Origin: Phycisphaerales bacterium
GTDB taxonomy: Bacteria; Planctomycetota; Phycisphaerae; Phycisphaerales; UBA1924
Assembly (NCBI GenBank): GCA_011053195.1
Contig: DRKT01000157.1
Location: 1 to 32,923, forward strand
Length of the DNA: 32,923 bases
Direction of reading: 5' to 3'
Of the stretch, positions 1 to 8,440 are shown piece after piece. Numbering within the stretch: the first letter of the stretch is position 1; every line of letters begins with the position of its first letter. A program made the translations under genes and the position numbers. The notes beneath the pieces were generated by a model. The model was not told the origin of the DNA and ran no database searches. It saw nothing but the letters and a program-made list of their open reading frames with translations.

Positions 1-995
1 ATCAGCCGGCCCCGCTTGGACAGGGCCGCGATTGTGCGCTCGACAACGTAGCCCGGCATCGCGTGGTTGATCTCGCCGGCAAGCTCGATGAACCGCGCCT
101 CGTGGCCGATCTGCTTTGCTCGCCAACTCAGGTAGTACGGGTCGATCGGGATGCAGTGCCCGCCAAGCCCCGGCCCGGGCCAGAAGGCCTCGAATCCGAA
201 AGGCTTGGTCGCCGCTGCACGGATCACATCGAAGATATTGATGCCCATGTCGGTCAGGATGGTCTTCATCTCGTTGACCATCGCGATGTTGACCGCCCGG
301 TAGACGTTCTCCAGAATCTTGGCAGCCTCGGCGACCTCGGCGCTCTCGACCTCGATCACCTCCTTGATGCCGAGGCGATAGACACCGGCCGCGAGCCGGG
401 TCGCCTCGGTATCGAGCCCGCCGACGAGTTTGGGGATGCTCGCGGTGGTGTGCGATTTTCGGCCGGGGTCCTCGCGCTCCGGGCTGAACGCGATCCAGTA
501 CTCCTGCCCAAGCCGGAGCGAGATCCGGCGATCACTCGCGCCGGCCTCGATCGCGCCGGCGAACTCCCGCCTCGTCGTCCCCGGATACGTCGTTGATTCC
601 AGCACGACGAGCTGGCCCGCGTGGAGCCGGCGCCCGATTTCCACGCCCGTGCGCTCGACATAGGACAAATCCGGCACGCGCCCGGCGCGCAGAGGCGTCG
701 GCACGCACACCAGCACCACATCAACCTCGGCCAGTCGCTCGAAATCCGTCGTCACGTCGAACCGATCGCTGGCTGCGAGTTCGGCTGCCATCGCATCGCC
801 GAGATGCTTCAGATAATTCCGCCCCGCATTGAGCGATTCGATCTTGGCCGGATCGTTATCCACACCGAGCACCCGGGCGCCACCCGCGTACAGCGCGTGC
901 GCCAACGGCAAGCCGACGTATCCAAGCCCGATCACCGCGATGCGCACCTCACGCGAGGCGATCAAAGCTTCGAGATGGTCACGCGCATCATTCAT
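1..995 (-). CDS. Nucleotide-sugar dehydrogenase, UDP-GlcNAc/ManNAc 6-dehydrogenase family (partial, C-terminus off the left edge)
   Basis: The reverse strand encodes about 331 residues with no stop before the edge. An N-terminal NAD-binding Rossmann motif reads IGLGYVGLP (about residues 22-30), followed by VPTPL, ESTTYPGTT and ENVYRAVNIAMVNE. The catalytic loop GPGLGGHCIPIDPYYL places the nucleophilic cysteine at residue 281. This pattern is typical of the UDP-glucose/GDP-mannose dehydrogenase superfamily and closest to WbpA/WecC-type enzymes, which oxidise C6 of a UDP-N-acetylhexosamine to a uronate using NAD+. The exact substrate (GlcNAc, ManNAc or glucose) is not decided by these motifs. 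The ATG at 995-993 overlaps the TGA of the upstream glycosyltransferase (ATGA), which fixes the start and makes this the distal visible gene of the minus-strand polysaccharide operon. The UDP-binding C-terminal domain is mostly outside the window. Confidence 0.93.
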   Translation of the reverse strand, partial: MNDARDHLEALIASREVRIAVIGLGYVGLPLAHALYAGGARVLGVDNDPAKIESLNAGRNYLKHLGDAMAAELAASDRFDVTTDFERLAEVDVVLVCVPTPLRAGRVPDLSYVERTGVEIGRRLHAGQLVVLESTTYPGTTRREFAGAIEAGASDRRISLRLGQEYWIAFSPEREDPGRKSHTTASIPKLVGGLDTEATRLAAGVYRLGIKEVIEVESAEVAEAAKILENVYRAVNIAMVNEMKTILTDMGINIFDVIRAAATKPFGFEAFWPGPGLGGHCIPIDPYYLSWRAKQIGHEARFIELAGEINHAMPGYVVERTIAALSKRGRL

Positions 996-2227
996 GATTC
1001 CAGAGCGCCGCACGAGCGAAACGCTGCGATGAGCCGATCGCCGGTGATCGTTGATGAAAACTCCTGCTCAACCCGCTTCCGACCTCCCTTGCCCAGCTCG
1101 GTCCGTTTGGACTCATCCGTCAGAAGCTCCTCGAGCGCATCCGCGCACGCCCCCGCATCGCCGCCGGGCACCAGCCGACCGCTGATGCCATCCTCGATCA
1201 ACTCGCGGATCGCCGGCAGATCGCCCGAGACGGTCGCCACGCCGCACGCCATAGCCTCCATCAGCGCCACCGGGATGCCGTCGCGATCGCCCGACTGGTC
1301 ATCCCGGCAGGGCAGGCAGAAGACCGATGCACCCGATACGAGCGCCCGAACCCGGTCGTTCGGCATCGCCCCCGGAAGCTCGACCCGATCCGAAAGATTC
1401 AGCCGATCGACCATCGCCCGCAGCTCATCCATCATCGGCCCGTCGCCCCCGATCACGCATGTGCAGTCCAAGGCTCGATCGCGGAGCAATCCGATCGCCT
1501 CGATGAGTGTATCCAACCCTTTTTTCTCAACCAGACGGGCAACGGACACAACCGTGCGCGGCGTGGGGGTGCCCGGCGTGAAATCGTCGATATCCACGCC
1601 GCAGCGGATCACCGGCAAACGATCCTCCCCGATCGGTGTGATCGACCGGTACCACTGCCGATGCCACTGGCTGATGCACGAGACAAACCTCGCTCGCCGG
1701 AGTTTGCGCGTAAGCATCGTCCGCTGCTGAAAGAGATCGTTGGCGTGACCCGTGAAACTGAACCCGATGCCGAGCTGCGTGGCGGCGTACATCGCGATGG
1801 TCGTCGGGACATGCGCAAAGTGCGCATGAATGTGCGCCGGCCGATGCGCTCGAAGCCGATGCGCCAGAGCGATCCCGCCGAGCATCTGCACCAGCACCTT
1901 GGGTCGGCTGGCCATCCTGACGTCACGTGCGGCCAGCGCATCGACACCGCCGCAAAGCATGACCGAGAGCGTGCGCACGGGATGACGGATCAACTCGGCG
2001 CCGACATCGCGAATCATCGCACCGGCCCCGGGCCCATACACACCGATGGCCTCGGCGGCCAACGCGTCAAGCTCCGGCGTCCCCGCGTGCATCTTCGGAT
2101 GATGCACACTCGCGGGCATCACTCGGACGCCCATGCTGCGGAGTGTCAGGATCTCGCGATACACGAATGTTTCCGAGAGCTTGGGCAGCTCACCCGCGAG
2201 ATAGACGATCGGGCCGGGACTAGCCAT
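992..2227 (-). CDS. GT4-family glycosyltransferase (GT-B fold)
   Basis: This 411-residue soluble protein starts with a sugar-acceptor domain (LPKLSETFVYRE near 15-25, HIHAHFAHV near 132-140, SFTGHANDL near 157-165). It ends with a GT-B donor domain: SVARLVEKKG near 228-237, GGDGP near 260-264, and DGIPVALMEAMACG near 316-329 followed by the usual acidic PAIREL segment. This is the layout of GT4 retaining transferases such as the colanic-acid WcaL group, which add a sugar from a nucleotide donor to a lipid-linked repeat unit at the cytoplasmic face of the membrane. Its stop overlaps the start of the dehydrogenase by ATGA, and its start lies inside the 3' end of the preceding GT2 gene (8 bp overlap), so it is an internal operon member. 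Donor and linkage are not predictable here. Confidence 0.92.
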   Translation of the reverse strand: MASPGPIVYLAGELPKLSETFVYREILTLRSMGVRVMPASVHHPKMHAGTPELDALAAEAIGVYGPGAGAMIRDVGAELIRHPVRTLSVMLCGGVDALAARDVRMASRPKVLVQMLGGIALAHRLRAHRPAHIHAHFAHVPTTIAMYAATQLGIGFSFTGHANDLFQQRTMLTRKLRRARFVSCISQWHRQWYRSITPIGEDRLPVIRCGVDIDDFTPGTPTPRTVVSVARLVEKKGLDTLIEAIGLLRDRALDCTCVIGGDGPMMDELRAMVDRLNLSDRVELPGAMPNDRVRALVSGASVFCLPCRDDQSGDRDGIPVALMEAMACGVATVSGDLPAIRELIEDGISGRLVPGGDAGACADALEELLTDESKRTELGKGGRKRVEQEFSSTITGDRLIAAFRSCGALES

Positions 2228-3239
2228 TGGCGTGCGCCCCGGGCTGAGCCCCCTTGTATTCGATGATCCGGGTCCTTCGGCCTCGTATTCTGTTCAGCAC
2301 GAAGGTGGCGATCCCGATGACCATGGCGAACTGACCGATGAGTGTGTAGGTAGCCAGAAGTGAGGATGCCGAACCGGTCCTGCCCTGATTGCGGGCGCGT
2401 TGCCTGATGCGGAGCCACTGCAGGCCGTAAATCAGCAATGCCAGTCCGATGCTCAGTCCGTACAGGAACCACGACATCGCCAGGGCGGCCAGAGGGAAGG
2501 CGAAACCCCAGAAGAGCGGTCGCAGCACCCGTCTGACATTGAAGTGTTCAGGGGATCGGCCGTGCATCCACGCACCCTCGGCCGCGGCATGTCCCGCGCG
2601 GACCGAGCGCTTCCACCACTGCCAGAACGAGGTCATCGCTGCGTCGTGCCACGTCATTTCCTGATCGATCCGGCGAATCTTCCAGCCACGGGCGCGCAGC
2701 CGGAAACACAGCTCGGGCTCTTCACCCGCGATGACCGAGGGGTCGTATCCCCCCACCTCTCGCAAGGCGGCTGCACGAAACAGCGCATCGCCGCCGCAAC
2801 TCATCGCCGGCCCGATCGGGGTATCCCATTCCATATCGGTGAGCCTGTTGTATCGTGAGGCTTTGGGGAATCGTTCCCGGCGTCGTCCGCAAACCGCCGC
2901 GAGCCGCTCATCCGATTGCATGGCCTCCAGAGCCGCGGGCATCCATCCTGATCGGAGTTCGCAATCTCCATCGACAAACTGGACAAACTCGAGATCGGGC
3001 ATGATGGCGCCCAACGCCTCGAATCCTTCATTGCGCGCCCTGGCTGCGGTGAACGGGATCGACAGGTCCAGCTCGACGACCTCCACGCCGAGCCCGCGCG
3101 CCAGGTCCCGGCTTCCATCCGTTGAACCGGAATCGACATACACCACATGGTCCGCATGCGCCACGAGAGCGCGCAGGCACGCACCGAGCCGCTCGCCCTC
3201 GTTCCTTCCGATCGCGATGGCCCCAACCTTCGCTGTCAC
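2220..3239 (-). CDS. GT2-family glycosyltransferase with C-terminal membrane segments
   Basis: The 339-residue protein opens with a GT-A domain: AIAIGRNEGERL near 7-18, VYVDSGSTDGS near 33-43, and the metal-binding VDGDCE near 89-94. Two hydrophobic stretches follow, about residues 232-270 and 300-325, likely anchoring the enzyme to the inner membrane. GT2 enzymes are inverting transferases that use nucleotide-sugar donors. The protein probably extends the repeat unit of the polysaccharide made by this operon. The ATG at 3239 overlaps the stop of the sulfotransferase gene (ATGA), consistent with coupled translation. Acceptor and donor are unknown. Confidence 0.9.
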   Translation of the reverse strand: MTAKVGAIAIGRNEGERLGACLRALVAHADHVVYVDSGSTDGSRDLARGLGVEVVELDLSIPFTAARARNEGFEALGAIMPDLEFVQFVDGDCELRSGWMPAALEAMQSDERLAAVCGRRRERFPKASRYNRLTDMEWDTPIGPAMSCGGDALFRAAALREVGGYDPSVIAGEEPELCFRLRARGWKIRRIDQEMTWHDAAMTSFWQWWKRSVRAGHAAAEGAWMHGRSPEHFNVRRVLRPLFWGFAFPLAALAMSWFLYGLSIGLALLIYGLQWLRIRQRARNQGRTGSASSLLATYTLIGQFAMVIGIATFVLNRIRGRRTRIIEYKGAQPGAHANG

Positions 3240-4114
3240 GCACTGCTCCCTGATGATGCCCAGTCCAGCGGACGCTCCCGCACGATCGATTTGAAGTTGG
3301 CGCAGTTCAACTCGACGCCGAGTAGTTCACCGAGCCTCTTCAGGTCGGCATCGTAAAACATTTCCAGCGATTGCGCCCGCGCCGGCGAGAGCTCGGGTTT
3401 CGAGTCCAGCCGCCACAACCCCTTGATCCGGTCACGCCAGCCCTGAGGCACCAAGCGCCGGCGGATCTGCTTCAGCCCGGGCAGATCGAGCACCGCATCG
3501 CGAACCGGACTCTTGCGCATCCGCTCGGCGGACACATTCTGCGCCCCGGCATCGACCCACCGCATCTCGCCCTCATAGCCGAGAAACGCCCCGACTCGGC
3601 TCAGCTCCGACTGCGGATCCTCGCGCAGTCTCTCGCTGAAGACGGGCAGGATGCGGTCCGGACCGAAGGCCTCGAGCCAGGGTTCGAGCTGCATGGCGTA
3701 TCGGCCATACTCGAGCATCCACGGATTCGCATCGAGTTCATCCTCGATCGGACCGGTGACGACGCGCTGCGTCCACTCGTGGACATACTGCGACACCAGC
3801 CGATCGATCGGGTGGCGCATCACGTAAATCAGCTTGGCATCGGGCAGCACGGCACGGAACCGATCGACGGTCTGTGGATACGTCGGCAGCTTGGTGTAGT
3901 GCGTGCTCGCCTCGCCGATGATTTTCGCCTCCCGGCCCGGCTCGAACAAGGACTCATACCAGTCCGGCCCGTTGGCGAAAATCTCATCATTGGAAAAGTA
4001 GTTCGGCTCCTTGGGCTCGCACATGAACACGCCCGGCTGGGAGCCGAGCTGCTTGGCCAGCGTGCTCGTGGCACACTTCATCGCGCCGATGATGACAACG
4101 TTCGGCAGCGTCAT
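3236..4114 (-). CDS. PAPS-dependent sulfotransferase (carbohydrate type)
   Basis: The start is set at ATG 4114-4112, which forms an ATGA overlap with the GT2 stop. An open frame extends further upstream, but that part is out-of-frame translation of the GT2 gene. The resulting 292-residue protein has the 5'-phosphosulfate-binding loop IIGAMKCATSTLAKQL (8-22, Lys13) and the 3'-phosphate motif LIYVMRHPIDRLVSQY (95-110, Arg100 and Ser108). These define the sulfotransferase superfamily, which moves sulfate from PAPS to a hydroxyl or amine. Its position between two glycosyltransferases suggests that a sugar of the exopolysaccharide is sulfated before export. This is inferred from context; the acceptor is not visible in the sequence. 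Confidence 0.9.
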   Translation of the reverse strand: MTLPNVVIIGAMKCATSTLAKQLGSQPGVFMCEPKEPNYFSNDEIFANGPDWYESLFEPGREAKIIGEASTHYTKLPTYPQTVDRFRAVLPDAKLIYVMRHPIDRLVSQYVHEWTQRVVTGPIEDELDANPWMLEYGRYAMQLEPWLEAFGPDRILPVFSERLREDPQSELSRVGAFLGYEGEMRWVDAGAQNVSAERMRKSPVRDAVLDLPGLKQIRRRLVPQGWRDRIKGLWRLDSKPELSPARAQSLEMFYDADLKRLGELLGVELNCANFKSIVRERPLDWASSGSSA

Positions 4115-5133
4115 GCCTGAACGCCCCGACCAACAGTGCTCCGGCGCGAACGCTTGGGCTTGTGCGATGACCAGAAGGCGGTCCAGTTGTCGCGCAGCGC
4201 CCGCTCGGGCGTGCCGATGCGCCGGCCCTGCACCACCCGACGCCCCAGTGCCACAAGCCAGCCAAGGGTCCAGGCGATGTTCACAAGCACAAGATTCAGC
4301 CGACCGCCCGCGCCGGAAAAATATCGGCTGCGTGAGGCATAGAAATAGGCGGGCAATCTCTTGCGCGCCGCCGCGGCCGATTTGACCGGCGACGACCCGC
4401 CCCGAAGATGCACAACATGCGCCTCGGGCCAGTAGAGCACCTCGAACCCGGCCCGCCTCGCCCGCCGACAATACTCGGCATCCTCAAAGTACATGAAGAA
4501 TCCTTCATCCATCAGACCGATTCGATCGATCACCGATCGCCGGATCAGCACACAGGCAAAGCTCACCCACTCCACCCGTGTCGGGTCTTCAAAGACACCC
4601 ATCGTGACATCGTGTTTGGCAAAGAGCTTCGTGATCGGGCCGGACTGCGCCCCCGCGATGAGTTCGCTGAACACGCCCATGTCCCGGAAGCAACTGTTCT
4701 GGGGCTCGCCATCCGGCCATTCCAGCCTCGGCCCGATCAGTCCGGCGGATTGATTCTGCTCGGCAGCCCGCAACATCTCCTCGATCGTGCCGGTTCGCAC
4801 GAGCGTGTCGCTGTTGAGCAGGAGATAGAAATCAGCCCGCTCGGCCTTGATGCCGACGTTGTTGCCGGCGCTGAATCCACCATTGACTCCGCTGCGCACA
4901 AGGCGAACCCAATCGCTCCAGCCTTGCTCGGCGATCTCCGATTCGATCACATCGTCCGAACCATCGCCCGAGTCGTTGTCGACGACAATCGCGACATCGC
5001 GCGCTGGATCGAGCTGGCCTTGGAGCGTGGCCAGGCAATCCCGGACCAGCTTCGGCGTCTTGTAGTTCAGGATCACCACCGCCAGCCGCCGCGTCCGGTC
5101 CCGGTGGTGTGGCCATGAGTCGTCGGCGGTCAT
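4111..5133 (-). CDS. GT2-family glycosyltransferase, rhamnosyltransferase-like
   Basis: This 340-residue protein has the layout of WbbL/RfbF-type GT2 enzymes: LAVVILNYKTPKLV near 17-30, VVDNDSGDGS near 50-59, NGGFSAGNNVG near 84-94 and the donor-site segment LLLNSDT near 104-110. A membrane-prone stretch near residues 280-300 is followed by a basic tail. Many relatives transfer rhamnose, and the same window carries a dTDP-rhamnose gene set, so a rhamnosyltransferase role is plausible but not proven. It overlaps both neighbours by ATGA (5133/5130 and 4114/4111). Confidence 0.9.
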   Translation of the reverse strand: MTADDSWPHHRDRTRRLAVVILNYKTPKLVRDCLATLQGQLDPARDVAIVVDNDSGDGSDDVIESEIAEQGWSDWVRLVRSGVNGGFSAGNNVGIKAERADFYLLLNSDTLVRTGTIEEMLRAAEQNQSAGLIGPRLEWPDGEPQNSCFRDMGVFSELIAGAQSGPITKLFAKHDVTMGVFEDPTRVEWVSFACVLIRRSVIDRIGLMDEGFFMYFEDAEYCRRARRAGFEVLYWPEAHVVHLRGGSSPVKSAAAARKRLPAYFYASRSRYFSGAGGRLNLVLVNIAWTLGWLVALGRRVVQGRRIGTPERALRDNWTAFWSSHKPKRSRRSTVGRGVQA

Positions 5134-6623
5134 CGTCCGACCGCTCCGATCGAGCCCATGCTCCGGCTCACAAGCGGAACCCTCGCGCGTGCACGCCCCT
5201 TCCGGGGACGCTTCAGCGTCACCATCAGCGCCGCGAGTCCGCCGGCCGCCATTGGAAACATCGGGTTGAGCATGGCATTGGGTAGGCTGTCGATCGAATA
5301 CATCACGATCGCAACGGCGAGCCCCGTGGCCGCGGCTCCCTCGGCCGAGCTGAGCACTTTGGCGTCGTACCGCCAGATCAGAACGAATACGGGTCCGAGC
5401 AGTGTCATGTACATCCCCGCCAGACCGATCAAGCCCGTCTGCCCGAGTGTGATGATCCAGTAGCCGTCGGTGACGGTCAGATCATTGCCATCCTCGTCGT
5501 AGACGCGGTTGCGACCCCACCCGCCCCAGCCGAGCATGGGGCGCTGCATCGCCTTGGTCAGCAGCAGCCGCTCGTTGTCGAACCGAAACTCGAGCGAATC
5601 CGCCCGGTTCTGTGAGATTTTGCTGACGATGCTCACCGCCGGCTGGTCGATGGCAAACCCCGTGGCATGCTCGCTGAGCCTCATCCCGACATAGAGAATC
5701 GGGATCAGGGCCATGAGCGCCAACGGCACCCGGGTCTTGGCGTAGAACAGCGCTGCCAGCACCGCCCCACCCATCAGCATCAACCCCAGACCGTTGAGCG
5801 CCCGACACGCCAATGCAATGAAGACCAACACCAACACAATCGGCAGAAAGGGCACCGCGTTGCTCATGCCTTGCCCATCCTTCAGGCTCGGCCCACGCCA
5901 ACCGGGTGGCAACAACGGTAACTGTCGGACTGATCTGGTGAACCAGAGCCACGATGCCAACAGCGCCGCAACCGCCATAAAAACACCGAGCATCAGGCCG
6001 TGACGCATAAACACCAGCGGCCTCCACCCGCCGAGCCGGCGCAGCGCTGTCCCGCCGTGGTCATAGGTCGTATACCCGTACCACGCTTTGTGAAGCCGTG
6101 GGCTGAACCTGATCTCCCAAAGGACAAACGGGACATAGACCAGGGCCGCGACGATCAGGATCATCGCAAGATGCTTGGCCGCCTTGGCATCGGTGACATA
6201 GACCCGGCCGATGAAGTACGGCAGGCCCCACACCATCAGGTGGTCCTTCACCTCGGCGCCGCCGTCGTACGCCCCGAGCCCGTTCGTCATCGACGTAAAG
6301 AACGGCGAAATCACCCATATGAAGATCGGGATGTCAATCCACGACAACCGAACCCGCATCACCCGGGGCAGATCCAGCACCAGCATGCAGGCGACCACAC
6401 TCAGGCAGACCGCCGAGTCGCGCGTGATGTCCATCGGTCCAAGACCAACCTTGGCGCCGAAGGGCAGAAAGAGCCAGCCGAAGATCAGCCCGCTGAAAGC
6501 TGCTGTTCGTTTGGGTAGAACAAGAAACAACCCGGGCACGACCACGAGAAACCAGCCGTACATCATCACGTAGCCAAGCGGTGTCATGTACATGGTGGTC
6601 AGTTCTCGCTCTGGCAGGGTCAA
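5130..6623 (-). CDS. O-antigen ligase/polymerase-like polytopic membrane protein (Wzy/WaaL type)
   Basis: The 497-residue protein is very hydrophobic with about ten or more predicted membrane spans and one long periplasmic-type loop in the second half. That loop contains the motif MLGWGGWGRNRVY, a typical signature of O-antigen ligase and Wzy polymerase proteins. Such proteins join undecaprenyl-linked repeat units into a polymer or transfer the chain to an acceptor in the periplasm. In this locus, alongside a flippase and a Wzc-like protein, polymerase (Wzy) is the more likely role. No position-specific catalytic claim is made. The gene follows the flippase by 92 bp and overlaps the next gene by ATGA. 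Confidence 0.85.
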   Translation of the reverse strand: MTLPERELTTMYMTPLGYVMMYGWFLVVVPGLFLVLPKRTAAFSGLIFGWLFLPFGAKVGLGPMDITRDSAVCLSVVACMLVLDLPRVMRVRLSWIDIPIFIWVISPFFTSMTNGLGAYDGGAEVKDHLMVWGLPYFIGRVYVTDAKAAKHLAMILIVAALVYVPFVLWEIRFSPRLHKAWYGYTTYDHGGTALRRLGGWRPLVFMRHGLMLGVFMAVAALLASWLWFTRSVRQLPLLPPGWRGPSLKDGQGMSNAVPFLPIVLVLVFIALACRALNGLGLMLMGGAVLAALFYAKTRVPLALMALIPILYVGMRLSEHATGFAIDQPAVSIVSKISQNRADSLEFRFDNERLLLTKAMQRPMLGWGGWGRNRVYDEDGNDLTVTDGYWIITLGQTGLIGLAGMYMTLLGPVFVLIWRYDAKVLSSAEGAAATGLAVAIVMYSIDSLPNAMLNPMFPMAAGGLAALMVTLKRPRKGRARARVPLVSRSMGSIGAVGR

Positions 6624-6715
6624 CCCATCGTAGACAATTCGATTCTCGGACCAAATGGACCAAGGGGCACCACTTCAAAGATCGGCCGAGTCGGGTCTGA
6701 CCATGAGAACACGGG

Positions 6716-8227
6716 TCATCCGCTCCGGGTATCGCGTCGGAATTCTCGGACGCTTCGCCGAAGATGTGGAATCCAAGGCAGGGCGCTGACCAGACCGGCC
6801 GCGACAAAGGCGACCAGCGTGGCCGGCTTGCCCGCCCCCATCGCCCCGGCGACGGCGTCGCCCGCACCCAACCCGAGCACGCCCCCGAGCACGGTCAACC
6901 AGCATGTCTCGAGATCACCGGGCAGCACGCGCAAGCCCCGCCACGTTGCCAGAAGCGAGATGGACAGGTATCGGCAGGCCTCGGCGATCGGGATCGCCGC
7001 GACGAACCCCACCATTCCCCCGAGGTGGTACCCGATCGGGGCCGCGATCGTAAAGCCCACAATCTTCATCGCCTGCCCGAGGGCCACCTCGCGCGAGTGC
7101 CCGATCGCCAGCAGGGCCGCCTTGGACGTTTCGCTGAGCACCCGTGCCAGCATCCCGACCGCAAGCAATCTGAGCATCCACCCGGCCGCCTGAAACTGGG
7201 GCAGGTACAACAACCCCACAAGCCAGGGCCCCGTGGCATAGAGCCCGCTCGCCGCGAGCCCGGTGCCGGTCAGGATCGGAAGCCGAACCCGATCGAGCAC
7301 CCGTGAGAGGTCATCGCCCCGGTTGACGACCTTGGCGTACGCCGGGAAGACGACCTGATTGCCGAGCCTGAGCACGGCCTGCGTCGGCACCATCGAAAAC
7401 GTCGCCGCCACAGCGAAGATGCCGAGCGACCAGACATCGAAAACCTTGCCGAAGGCGAGCTTGTCGATCTGGGTCGAGGCGAAGGTCAGCGTCGTGGCGA
7501 CAAAGATCCACCCGCCAAATCGCAGCAGCGCCGAAGCGGCTGCCTTGTTCCACCCAAACCTGGCGCGATACTCGCGGAAAACAATGTGCGACGACACAAG
7601 CCGGAATGCCGAGCCTGTCAGGTTCCCCGCGACGAGTGCCCAGACCGATGGGCTGTTGAACGCCCACGTGAGCATGACCACCAGCCCCGCGATCTGCGAG
7701 CCGAGCTCGACAAAGGTCAGTTTTTTCAGGTCCATGTTCCGCCGGGCCAACAGCAAGCCGGGCGACCCAAAGCCATTCATGACCGTCATGAGCCCCGTGA
7801 GCGGGATGAGCGTGGCCAGAATGGGCTCGCCATAAAACCGGGCGAAGGGCACCGCGAAAGCCCAGCAGGCCATCCAGAGCACGATGCCTCTGATCACCTG
7901 AAGCGACCACGCGGTATCGACAAAGACCCGTTCGCCGCCGCGCTTGTGCTGGATGACGCCGAAGTTCAACCCGACATCCGAGAACATGCGCAGGCCCTGG
8001 AGGAAGGTGTTGACCAGCGCCATCAATCCAAGGGCACCGATGTCATCAACCAGAAGCCATGCGAGGATGATGTTCGAGGCGAGCCGAAGGACATTGCCCA
8101 CCGCAAAGCCGCCCATCGACCACGCGCCGGCGCGCATTGTCGTCGATTTGAGCGAGGGCTCCTCTTTGTCCATGACATCAGAATCGGCGTCGCCCGGCAA
8201 AGGAGTGGGCATCTTGAGCGCACTCAT
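6716..8227 (-). CDS. Polysaccharide flippase, MOP superfamily (Wzx-like)
   Basis: The product, 503 residues from ATG 8227, has the many membrane spans of oligosaccharide flippases. It begins after a charged N-terminus with LKSTTMRAGAWSMGGFAVGN and contains ALVNTFLQGLRMFSDVG, an arrangement common in the Polysacc_synt/Wzx family. These proteins move undecaprenyl-diphosphate repeat units across the inner membrane. The open frame can extend nine codons further to 8254, but that start would sit inside a strong inverted repeat (8250-8278), so 8227 is preferred. Other internal starts (for example the MDKEE methionine) are possible because no strong ribosome binding site is visible. It is the first gene of the minus-strand operon. 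Confidence 0.9.
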   Translation of the reverse strand: MSALKMPTPLPGDADSDVMDKEEPSLKSTTMRAGAWSMGGFAVGNVLRLASNIILAWLLVDDIGALGLMALVNTFLQGLRMFSDVGLNFGVIQHKRGGERVFVDTAWSLQVIRGIVLWMACWAFAVPFARFYGEPILATLIPLTGLMTVMNGFGSPGLLLARRNMDLKKLTFVELGSQIAGLVVMLTWAFNSPSVWALVAGNLTGSAFRLVSSHIVFREYRARFGWNKAAASALLRFGGWIFVATTLTFASTQIDKLAFGKVFDVWSLGIFAVAATFSMVPTQAVLRLGNQVVFPAYAKVVNRGDDLSRVLDRVRLPILTGTGLAASGLYATGPWLVGLLYLPQFQAAGWMLRLLAVGMLARVLSETSKAALLAIGHSREVALGQAMKIVGFTIAAPIGYHLGGMVGFVAAIPIAEACRYLSISLLATWRGLRVLPGDLETCWLTVLGGVLGLGAGDAVAGAMGAGKPATLVAFVAAGLVSALPWIPHLRRSVREFRRDTRSG

Positions 8228-8249
8228 GCCGGGACCACCAAAGCCTCGC

Positions 8250-8278
8250 CACACCGACCCGTGAAACGGGTCGTGGTG
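8250..8278. promoter_or_regulatory. Strong inverted repeat just upstream of the flippase gene
   Basis: CGACCCGT (8255-8262), a 3-nt spacer, and ACGGGTCG (8266-8273) form a perfect 8-bp stem. After a two-base internal mismatch a further 3-bp outer stem forms. It lies 23-51 nt upstream of the preferred flippase start. No T-tract follows on either strand, so a simple intrinsic terminator is unlikely. It could be an operator or a structured 5' leader. The repeat is directly visible; the function is not known. Confidence 0.55.
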
Positions 8279-8327
8279 AACCGCGCCGGATTGTCATGTT
8301 CAATCGGCATACCCGCCCAGCATAGAC

Positions 8328-8344
8328 GGCCCGAACATCGGGCC
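8328..8344. repeat. Perfect 7-bp inverted repeat with 3-nt loop
   Basis: GGCCCGA (8328-8334), ACA, TCGGGCC (8338-8344). It is the middle one of three hairpins in the gap between the beta-helix gene and the flippase gene. No T-tract accompanies it. The role is unknown. Confidence 0.5.
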
Positions 8345-8377
8345 AGACCTCGGCGAGCCCCCGCCCGCCCTGAATCA

Positions 8378-8403
8378 CGTCCGCCCGGTTTCCCGAGCGG
8401 ACG
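8378..8403 (-). terminator. Hairpin downstream of the beta-helix gene, possible terminator
   Basis: A 7-bp stem CGTCCGC/GCGGACG is extended by a C-A mismatch and three more pairs around a TTTC loop. It starts about 38 nt after the stop of the minus-strand beta-helix gene. It is GC-rich but lacks a U-tract on the minus strand, so it is at best a weak intrinsic terminator. Confidence 0.4.
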
Positions 8404-8440
8404 CGTGCTCTCTCCTCCCGACTCGCTCGCGAGATCAGGA

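Noticed and set aside
621-1730. 369-residue open frame on the plus strand
   Set aside because: Antisense to the dehydrogenase and GT4 genes, which have clear motifs; the product is Arg/Ser/Pro-rich with no recognisable domain.
3236-4471. Longer sulfotransferase frame starting at 4471
   Set aside because: The first 119 codons overlap the GT2 gene out of frame; the ATGA junction at 4111-4114 and the start of family homology (MTLPNVVIIGAMK) place the true start at 4114.
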